Below are positions 14,383 to 19,138 of a DNA stretch of 19,138 nucleotides, piece by piece. Position numbers and translations under genes: made by a program. The DNA is taken from contig CAYNJW010000012.1 of NCBI GenBank assembly GCA_964397665.1, positions 1-19,138 on the forward strand, given 5' to 3'. The notes under the pieces are model-generated. The model worked only from the letters and a program-made list of their open reading frames with translations. It was not told the origin of the DNA and did no database searches. Position 1 is the stretch's first letter, and the number at the start of each line of letters is the position of its first letter. Origin of the DNA: CAYNJW01 sp964397665 (GTDB lineage: Archaea; Nanobdellota; Nanobdellia; Pacearchaeales; GW2011-AR1).

Positions 14383-15801
14383 TCAGTTATCAAAACCTTC
14401 TGGACTTGAAGCCATTCCATGAACTTTCTTATAAATATCATAAACAGCATAAACAGAACCTTTTGCTGACTTTTCTGCTAAATCTCTGACACCCTTTTCA
14501 ACAAAATTATCTTTCTGTAAATCACTTAGAGAGTTGATTTCTTTCTTTATCTTTTTACTTTTTTTCTCAACTTTAAATAAACTTTTAAAACCTCCAAATA
14601 AAGCACTAAAAGGATTTATATCGTCTTCAACTTTCAATTTTTTCTCATCTTTTAAAGGTTTATCATCGTTTAGAAAATGTTCAAAATCTTCCCTCAATTG
14701 TTCCAAGGCTGCTTCTGTTTCACCTGCAAAAAAACCAAGACCATCATCGAAAGATTGCTTTTCTAACTCTTTTTCAAGAATATTCAACTCTTCAGAATTT
14801 AAAGCATAAGAATCGAATTCCATGTCCAATTTTCCACCAAATGCAAAAGCATAATCTCCTTTGTTACTTGCCTTCTGACCAAAATGTCCTCTAAATTTCA
14901 AGGTAATAAGTGCACAAGAATAATAATCTCTCTTTAGATGGTAATTACCCATTTTTTCAGAAATTCCATCTGGCAAACCCTTTTGCTTTTTTTTAGCTAA
15001 TAATGTTAATTCAAATAATGAAGTAGAAAAAGCACTAACCAAAGCAGGATTTTTCTCAAACCCTTTAGATTCTAACTCCTTAGCAGCCTTTAAATATGGA
15101 CCCATCCAAGAAGTATATAATTTCAAAGTCTCCACTTGACTTCTTAAATAAGATTTTTCAATTTGAAATCTTCGTGTTAATTCTTTCTCTGAAAAATCAA
15201 ACCACTTATTGAATTCTTCAATCCTAGGTAATAGGATTCTTCTTACTTGATCGTTAACCACACCATCTTTTGCCATCCTATTCACATCATCAAGATTATT
15301 TGCCATCATAAATAAATCCCTTACGGTTGTAAATCCACCTTGTGAGGCCATTTGGTGAATTGCACCATGTCCTTTTTTTATATCGACACTATCTAACCAT
15401 ATCTGTTTTAGAGCTATTCTTGCAGCCTCAGCTTTTTTCTTATCATCTGATCTAACATCTTTATAATTGCTAAGTCTAATTTCAAACTCTCTTAAATCAT
15501 AAATTAATTGAATTAAAGATTTTGTAACTTGATTTATATCTCCCCCTAACTTACTAATTTGTTGTTGCATTACTCCTTTTCTTTGACCTAAATCTTGAAA
15601 TTGTCCGCTACCAGGTGATGCTGCAAAATTATCTACAATTTTTTTTACATCCATTCCTGCACCCTCTAAAAAATCCAAAATCCAAAAATAATTCGGCTCA
15701 AGTTGGTTTGAATTTGCATCAGAAGTAATCTTAAAGGATGATAAAGATTTACCACCTTTATAATATGTTGAATTTTTTATTGCTTCTTTAATATCTGTCA
15801 T
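14383..15801 (-). CDS. Conserved-looking 472-residue protein of unknown function
   Basis: I do not recognise this protein. The first 300 residues or so are mainly long amphipathic helices (for example MQQQISKLGGDINQV and ALKQIWLDSVDIKKGHG), then a part with more beta character around YYSCALITLKFRGHFGQ and DYAFAFGGKLDMEFDSYAL. The C-terminal 120 residues are charged, with a Lys-rich linker (FKVEKKSKKIKKEIN) and a final helix. No membrane segment, signal peptide or cysteine-based metal site is seen. A box TTTAAAAA (15823-15830) lies 25.5 nt before the ATG, so it is transcribed separately from the ribosomal genes 46 nt upstream. Well-balanced composition over its length argues for a folded, functional protein. 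Confidence 0.8.
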   Translation of the reverse strand: MTDIKEAIKNSTYYKGGKSLSSFKITSDANSNQLEPNYFWILDFLEGAGMDVKKIVDNFAASPGSGQFQDLGQRKGVMQQQISKLGGDINQVTKSLIQLIYDLREFEIRLSNYKDVRSDDKKKAEAARIALKQIWLDSVDIKKGHGAIHQMASQGGFTTVRDLFMMANNLDDVNRMAKDGVVNDQVRRILLPRIEEFNKWFDFSEKELTRRFQIEKSYLRSQVETLKLYTSWMGPYLKAAKELESKGFEKNPALVSAFSTSLFELTLLAKKKQKGLPDGISEKMGNYHLKRDYYSCALITLKFRGHFGQKASNKGDYAFAFGGKLDMEFDSYALNSEELNILEKELEKQSFDDGLGFFAGETEAALEQLREDFEHFLNDDKPLKDEKKLKVEDDINPFSALFGGFKSLFKVEKKSKKIKKEINSLSDLQKDNFVEKGVRDLAEKSAKGSVYAVYDIYKKVHGMASSPEGFDN

Positions 15802-15846
15802 AAAAATTTATAGTGATAAGTATTTTTAAAGATTTGTAAAATTATT

Positions 15847-16065
15847 TTATTTCTTAGCAACTTTTCTTCTAGAAACCATATTTGCCATTTCAGTTTTATG
15901 TGCCTCTCCTTTTTTCACCCAATGAACTTTTCTATTATCTCTTCCCATTTCAGAATTCTTTCTACACTTAGAAGAACAAAAGTATCTTGGATTACCATCT
16001 TTATGAACTACAGTTACACCTCTTGGAAATTCATAGTTACATTTACAAAAAGAACACTTAGGCAT
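15847..16065 (-). CDS. rpl24e: Ribosomal protein eL24
   Basis: Large-subunit zinc-ribbon protein at the subunit interface. The 72 residues begin with CSFCKCNYEFPRG and continue to RYFCSSKCRKN, giving the C4 zinc site (C4, C7, C30, C34), with one extra cysteine, C9. The VHW-KKG segment and a Lys-rich tail complete the archaeal form. It starts 1 nt after the eS28 stop and is the last gene of the L7Ae-eS28-eL24 operon, an arrangement typical of Archaea. Confidence 0.95.
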   Translation of the reverse strand: MPKCSFCKCNYEFPRGVTVVHKDGNPRYFCSSKCRKNSEMGRDNRKVHWVKKGEAHKTEMANMVSRRKVAKK

Positions 16066-16066
16066 T

Positions 16067-16366
16067 TTAACTACTAAAGCCTCCTTTCTGTATTCTTCTC
16101 ATTAATCTTCTAGCTTCAATTTCTGTTTCTCTTAGCATTAAAATGTCTCTTGGAGCAATTGGTCCTCTAACATTTCTTCTCATTTGTTTTCCAACATTTC
16201 TACCTTGGAGAACTCTACATTTAACTTGTGATAACTCTCCTCTTGTTCCAGTTCTTCCAATAATTGCTTCAACTATTGCTGGCACAGCTCCACTTTCTTC
16301 CATAATTTTGTCTGAACCTTTTGATGCCCCAGTCTGCTTTTCTTGTACTTTCTGTGATTTAGCCAT
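16067..16366 (-). CDS. rps28e: Ribosomal protein eS28, N-terminally extended
   Basis: Small-subunit protein near the mRNA exit site, an OB-fold member. The core matches the family closely: AIVEAIIGRTGTRGELSQVKCRVL, RNVRGPIAPRDILMLRETE and EARRL. The 99-residue length exceeds the usual archaeal 70 or so because of a Lys/Gln/Ser-rich lead of about 25 residues and a short C-terminal tail. The ATG lies 8 nt after the L7Ae stop and the stop codon is 1 nt before the eL24 start, so translation is probably coupled. Confidence 0.95.
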   Translation of the reverse strand: MAKSQKVQEKQTGASKGSDKIMEESGAVPAIVEAIIGRTGTRGELSQVKCRVLQGRNVGKQMRRNVRGPIAPRDILMLRETEIEARRLMRRIQKGGFSS

Positions 16367-16374
16367 TTTAAAAA

Positions 16375-16671
16375 TTATTCAATAGAATCTAATTTTGCTT
16401 CTCCAGCTTCGATAACTGCAACTGCACCTGTTGAAACTCCAATCCCCACAGAAATACCTAACTTCTGTTTAGAATCAACTTCTACAACTTTAATCCCTTT
16501 CTCTTTTGCAAGAATAGGAATATGTTGTGTTAATTCTTTTGGATCTACATCAGTTGCTAATACTACTAACTTAGCTACACCACGCTCTACAGCCTTAGTA
16601 ACTTCGTTAATACCTTTATCTATCTTGCCAGTCTTTGCCGCTTGTTCTATTATGTCGTATGTTGATACCAT
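16375..16671 (-). CDS. rpl7ae: Ribosomal/K-turn RNA-binding protein L7Ae
   Basis: Multifunctional protein that binds kink-turns in 23S rRNA, in C/D and H/ACA guide RNAs and in archaeal RNase P RNA. The 98 residues from the ATG at 16671 cover the whole fold: GINEVTKAVERG-AKLVVLATDVDP (the RNA-contacting N-E-x-x-K), HIPILAKEKGI, and the loop KLGISVGIGVSTGAVAVIE. It lacks the 15-20 extra N-terminal residues of many archaeal L7Ae proteins. A TTG at 16683 is in frame but rejected: it would place the GGAG ribosome site (16680-16677) inside the gene. It heads the L7Ae-eS28-eL24 operon and its leader carries a K-turn, so it probably limits its own synthesis. Confidence 0.95.
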   Translation of the reverse strand: MVSTYDIIEQAAKTGKIDKGINEVTKAVERGVAKLVVLATDVDPKELTQHIPILAKEKGIKVVEVDSKQKLGISVGIGVSTGAVAVIEAGEAKLDSIE

Positions 16672-16676
16672 ATTTT

Positions 16677-16680
16677 TCTC
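16677..16680 (-). promoter_or_regulatory. Shine-Dalgarno site of L7Ae
   Basis: GGAG on the minus strand, 5 nt before the ATG at 16671 and about 12 nt after the 3' arm of the possible outer leader stem. It decides the ATG over the upstream TTG. Confidence 0.6.
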
Positions 16681-16710
16681 CAATTTAGTTTACCAATAAG
16701 AAGTTTAACT

Positions 16711-16733
16711 CCTCCCAGTTTCCTGGTCATTGG
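16711..16733 (-). promoter_or_regulatory. K-turn in the L7Ae mRNA leader
   Basis: Minus-strand order: CC (C-stem, 16733-16732), AAU three-nt bulge (16731-16729), GA (16728-16727), CCAG (16726-16723), GAAA tetraloop, CUGG (16718-16715), GA (16714-16713), GG (16712-16711). The two GA steps form the tandem G-A pairs of a canonical kink-turn and the third bulge base is U, the base flipped into L7Ae. The core equals that of the U4 snRNA K-turn. A competing stem UACCAAU/AUUGGUA (16735-16729 with 16698-16692) could give a two-state leader. Confidence 0.75.
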
Positions 16734-16755
16734 TATATTTAGTTTGAAAGTTTGA

Positions 16756-16763
16756 TTTATAAA
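16756..16763 (-). promoter_or_regulatory. TATA box of the L7Ae operon
   Basis: TTTATAAA predicting transcription from about 16734, so that the mRNA begins almost exactly at the K-turn/outer stem. Shares the extended form CTTTATAAATC with the uS2 promoter. Confidence 0.78.
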
Positions 16764-16766
16764 GCT

Positions 16767-16782
16767 TGTGTAAAAAAACACA
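16767..16782 (-). terminator. T-tract terminator of uS2
   Basis: Seven T residues on the minus strand (16778-16772) between short arms TGTG/CACA, about 17 nt after the uS2 stop and just before the L7Ae TATA box. Typical of archaeal T-tract termination. Confidence 0.5.
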
Positions 16783-16798
16783 TCAAATAAATCAGACT

Positions 16799-17623
16799 CT
16801 AAACTCCTTCCTTAGCTCCTGCGTCAACAGTTTCAGAAAGTTTTTTCATTTTAGCCTCAATCTCGTCTTCTTCAGATTTAATTTTTTCTTCTTTAGAAAA
16901 TTTCTTTTTCTTCCGAGGTTCTTCTAAAATTAATTCTTCTCCAACAAAATCTTCTAAAGAAGGTAGTTCTTTCTCAATACCGTAAGCCTTCATATATTCT
17001 CTAGCTAATAACCAGAAGAAAAGTCCTAAAGATTTATTACTGTGATTATTCCCTATAATTACTTTATCAATATTTGTTGTATTATTGTTTGTATTACAAA
17101 TACCAACTACTGGTAACCTTATTCTTTTAGCGTCTGCAAGTGCATTCTTATCTAACCAAGGATCTCCTATCATAATCATTTTAGTTTCGAAAAAATTTGG
17201 TAATTCTGTATTTGTTAAAACACCTGCAGGATACTTTTTAGTAAAAGTTCTCACACCTGTTAACTCTGCAAACATCTTAGCTCCCCTCCACGCTGCTTCC
17301 CTTTTACAAATTAAAGTCCATTCGTCAGGTTTATATTTTACAATAAAATTAATTGCATCTTTCAACTTCTCATCAACAAGAATAGTATTTAAAATTGCTA
17401 AACCATCCATTCTTCTTCGATAAACATAACGCCTCATTGTAGGAGTAATAACTTTTGTCCCCAAATATGCTGAAGTCTTAATATAATCTTCAATCTCTGT
17501 CAAAACTGTTTGGGACTTATCATCATCCTTAGCCTTTTTAGATTCTTTAACTTTTTTAGTAACTACTACTTCAGAAATTTCTTCAACATTCTTTTCTTCT
17601 TTAATTTCTTTTTTTGTTACCAT
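16799..17623 (-). CDS. rps2: Ribosomal protein uS2
   Basis: Small-subunit protein joining the 30S head and body. The 274 residues contain the archaeal/eukaryotic core at about 45-225: YLGTK, TPTMRRYVYRRRMDGLAILN, KREAAWRGAKMFAELTG, FTKKYPAGVLTNTELPNF, IMIGDPWLDKNALADAKRI-LPVVGICNTNN and NNHSNKSLGLFFWLLAREY. Flanks are a Lys/Glu-rich N-terminal lead of about 40 residues and a C-terminal tail of about 45 rich in Lys and Glu. It has a separate promoter and a foldable leader, and is not in the same unit as L7Ae, which follows behind a T-tract. Confidence 0.96.
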   Translation of the reverse strand: MVTKKEIKEEKNVEEISEVVVTKKVKESKKAKDDDKSQTVLTEIEDYIKTSAYLGTKVITPTMRRYVYRRRMDGLAILNTILVDEKLKDAINFIVKYKPDEWTLICKREAAWRGAKMFAELTGVRTFTKKYPAGVLTNTELPNFFETKMIMIGDPWLDKNALADAKRIRLPVVGICNTNNNTTNIDKVIIGNNHSNKSLGLFFWLLAREYMKAYGIEKELPSLEDFVGEELILEEPRKKKKFSKEEKIKSEEDEIEAKMKKLSETVDAGAKEGV

Positions 17624-17640
17624 CTTGAATTATAAATTAG

Positions 17641-17686
17641 GTCCGGGAGTAAATGCTACTTGTCATTACTGATTTTTGCACCCGAC
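17641..17686 (-). promoter_or_regulatory. Stem-loop in the uS2 mRNA leader
   Basis: At the predicted 5' end, GUCGGG (17686-17681) pairs with CCCGGAC (17647-17641) with one bulged G. Inside, AGUAAUG pairs with CAUUUACU with one bulged U around an 8-nt loop. The inner 3' arm runs directly into the outer one, so the helices may stack. Together they cover most of the leader of about 65 nt, which has no Shine-Dalgarno site. Confidence 0.55.
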
Positions 17687-17710
17687 TATACTATTTATCT
17701 GAAAATTTGA

Positions 17711-17718
17711 TTTATAAA
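17711..17718 (-). promoter_or_regulatory. TATA box of uS2
   Basis: TTTATAAA inside CTTTATAAATC, predicting transcription from about 17688 and a leader of about 65 nt. Confidence 0.75.
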
Positions 17719-17727
17719 GTTAACTAT

Positions 17728-17757
17728 AAAAAAAGAATATCTAAAAAAATAAAAAAA
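17728..17757 (-). terminator. Triple T7 tract, likely enolase terminator
   Basis: Three runs of seven T on the minus strand (17757-17751, 17749-17743, 17734-17728), about 62-90 nt past the enolase stop and ahead of the uS2 TATA box. Archaeal polymerase stops at such T tracts without needing a hairpin. Repetition suggests staggered ends. Confidence 0.6.
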
Positions 17758-17818
17758 TGAATACAAGAAATTTATTAAAACATCTTTAAATAAAATTCAA
17801 ATATTTCAAAGAATAATT

Positions 17819-19021
17819 CTATAAACTTTTTTCAATCTCAATTAAACGATGGTGTTTAACTAATCTTTCACGTCCCATTATGCCCATCTTAACAAAGTCA
17901 GCACCAAACCCAACAGCATAATCTGATAAAGCAACATCAAGTGTTTCACCAGAACGATGGGAAAATATCATTTTAATCTTATTTTTTTTACAAAAATCAA
18001 CAACTTGTTTAACTTCTAAAAGAGAACCTATTTGATTAGGTTTTATAATCATTGCATTCATTGCATTCATTCTAACTGCCCGTCTAACTCTTATTAAGTT
18101 TGTAGTCGTTAAATCATCACCAACAATTAAATAATTCCCTTTTTTTGAATCTTCATTTAATTTTTTAAATCCTGAAAAATCTTCCTCATCCAAAGGATCT
18201 TCGATATAAAAAATCTCAAATTTTTTAATAATCCTTTGGACATAATCAATTTGTTCTTCTGTATCTCTAATTAATTTTTTATTCTGATAATCATAATATT
18301 TCTTTTTATCATAAAAACTAGAAGCGGCAATATCTAAACCTATTCTTAAATTCTTTTCTCTAGCAACTTTTGATAAAATTTCTAAAACCTCTTCATTAGA
18401 AAAAGGAACTTGCCAAGCACTTTCGTCATTCTTCTTTGCTTTCCATTCTTTATGTGCTTTCTTCAATTCTTTTTTAGCCAATTCATAAGCACGGATATTC
18501 TTAGTAATTGCTCTTGAAAATTTTTTCTCATCAGGAATTAATAAAAACTCTTGAAAATCTGGCCTCTTACCCTTTGAATGTAAACCACCACCGATACAAT
18601 TACCAACTGGCATCGGCATCTTAACTTTTTTAGAATCTTCTTTTATAAACTGCCAAAGTTCTTTTCCATTTTCTTTTGCAGCAGCCTTCAAAAAAACAGT
18701 ATGAAAAACATAACGAACATTTCCACCAATCTTTCCAAACTTATTTTCAACTTTAACAATCTCATTTTCAAATTCTTTTAACCCCTCAAAATCTTTAATC
18801 ATAAAATTTTTTCCCTGTAATCTTTCTGCCAAAATTCTTGCAAGTTTCATACTATGAATTAAACCTCTTCTTGAATATGCTGGAACCTCATGAATTCCTG
18901 TAGACTTTCCAGATGGAGCAGATGAAATAAATTTCCCCTTATAAGTTTTAAGTTCCACTTTAATAGTTCTCTCTCCACGAGAATTTTTAATAACTTTAGG
19001 ATTCACCTCTTTAATAAACAT
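17819..19021 (-). CDS. eno: Enolase (divergent)
   Basis: Phosphopyruvate hydratase, interconverting 2-phosphoglycerate and phosphoenolpyruvate. The 400 residues are slightly shorter than the usual 420-430. Active-site residues by motif are H148 and E158 (GLHSKG... DFQEF), E200 (NDESAW, where most enolases have GDEGGF), metal ligands D230 (GLDIAAS), E274 (YIEDPLDEED) and D302 (VGDDL), K327 (IIKPNQIGS), HRSGET at 355-360 and K378 (FVKMG). The mobile loop reads PSGKSTG instead of the common PSGASTG. All catalytic residues are kept, so activity is likely. A TTTATTAA box (19043-19050) is centred 25.5 nt before the ATG. Enolase is essential for glycolysis/gluconeogenesis, and here it stands alone. 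Confidence 0.95.
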   Translation of the reverse strand: MFIKEVNPKVIKNSRGERTIKVELKTYKGKFISSAPSGKSTGIHEVPAYSRRGLIHSMKLARILAERLQGKNFMIKDFEGLKEFENEIVKVENKFGKIGGNVRYVFHTVFLKAAAKENGKELWQFIKEDSKKVKMPMPVGNCIGGGLHSKGKRPDFQEFLLIPDEKKFSRAITKNIRAYELAKKELKKAHKEWKAKKNDESAWQVPFSNEEVLEILSKVAREKNLRIGLDIAASSFYDKKKYYDYQNKKLIRDTEEQIDYVQRIIKKFEIFYIEDPLDEEDFSGFKKLNEDSKKGNYLIVGDDLTTTNLIRVRRAVRMNAMNAMIIKPNQIGSLLEVKQVVDFCKKNKIKMIFSHRSGETLDVALSDYAVGFGADFVKMGIMGRERLVKHHRLIEIEKSL

Positions 19022-19042
19022 GATATAAAAAATAAAAAGAGA

Positions 19043-19050
19043 TTAATAAA
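19043..19050 (-). promoter_or_regulatory. TATA-like box of enolase
   Basis: TTTATTAA on the minus strand, centred 25.5 nt before the ATG at 19021, the same spacing as the perfect boxes of other genes here. Confidence 0.6.
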
Positions 19051-19084
19051 TGTTGTGTTGAAGAATTAAAAAAAGAATATAAAA

Positions 19085-19138
19085 CGTCTCGGGGAGGACT
19101 CGAACCTCCGACATCACGGTTTCAGCATTTGTGAACAA
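19085..19138 (-). tRNA. tRNA 3' portion (5' half beyond window), possibly intron-containing
   Basis: On the minus strand a complete T arm is visible: GGAGG, loop TTCGAGT, CCTCC (19109-19093). It is followed by the 3' acceptor strand CCGAGAC (19092-19086) and discriminator G at 19085; CCA is not encoded. Before it, ATGTC fits a class I variable loop and CCGTG a 3' anticodon strand. The bases upstream do not give a normal 7-nt anticodon loop with U33, nor a 5' arm pairing with CCGTG, which suggests an intron at the usual archaeal site after position 37. Isotype cannot be assigned from what is visible. Confidence 0.85.

Noticed and set aside
16143..17423. Plus-strand open frames inside eS28/L7Ae and uS2
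   Set aside because: The opposite strand encodes well-recognised ribosomal proteins over the same bases, and these frames have no promoter or ribosome site.
18050..18067. Tandem 9-bp repeat CATTGCATT in enolase
   Set aside because: It encodes a repeated Met-Asn-Ala just before the KPNQ motif, in frame with a normal enolase segment; coding coincidence is enough.
1..19138. CRISPR array, insertion sequence, integrase or attachment site
   Set aside because: No regularly spaced repeats, transposase motifs or duplicated tRNA end were seen. The partial tRNA at the right edge has no adjacent integrase or repeat inside the window.

Overview
The window is a strongly AT-rich piece of an archaeal chromosome. 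The evidence is the archaeal/eukaryotic-type ribosomal proteins (eS19, eL39, eL31, eL24, eS28, L7Ae, archaeal uS2), TTTATAAA-type TATA boxes, T-rich transcription ends and very few Shine-Dalgarno sites. Tight packing, Lys-rich tails on ribosomal proteins and several long proteins of unknown family suggest a small-genome DPANN-type archaeon (Pacearchaeota/Woesearchaeota-like). That lineage placement is inference. No transposon, CRISPR array, integrase or phage gene was seen.

Layout: (1) 1-1573, minus: HtpX membrane protease (cut by the window edge) and LemA, a pair often found together. (2) 1660-1851, plus: a one-cluster ferredoxin. (3) 1848-4577, minus: an iron-sulfur operon reading regulator, IscS, DUF1858 redox-disulfide protein, IscU, followed by a stand-alone NFACT-R RNA-binding protein and a CRM/YhbY RNA-binding protein. 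(4) 4621-7866, minus: a SWIM-Snf2 ATPase. (5) 8025-9408, plus: eS19-eL39-eL31. (6) 9534-10659, plus: two helical proteins of unknown function. (7) 10661-15801, minus: nucleotidyltransferase-HEPN protein, a large xylose-isomerase-like TIM-barrel protein, an acidic unknown and a 472-residue unknown. (8) 15847-17623, minus: L7Ae-eS28-eL24, and uS2 under its own promoter. (9) 17819-19021, minus: a divergent enolase. (10) 19085 to the edge, minus: 3' part of a tRNA.

Two regulatory devices stand out. The Fe-S operon begins with a small helix-turn-helix protein carrying a C-terminal Cys cluster. A perfect 16-bp palindrome fills the space between its TATA box and its start codon, which looks like an autoregulatory operator and an archaeal counterpart to IscR control. 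The L7Ae mRNA leader contains a K-turn whose core matches the U4 snRNA K-turn, the known target class of L7Ae proteins, so feedback control of L7Ae is likely.

Promoter geometry is very regular. Many genes have an 8-bp TATA box centred 25.5 nt before the A of the ATG, implying leaderless mRNAs, and this fixes several start codons. The exceptions are three ribosomal operons with foldable leaders, and the ferredoxin and nucleotidyltransferase genes, which have short leaders with Shine-Dalgarno sites.
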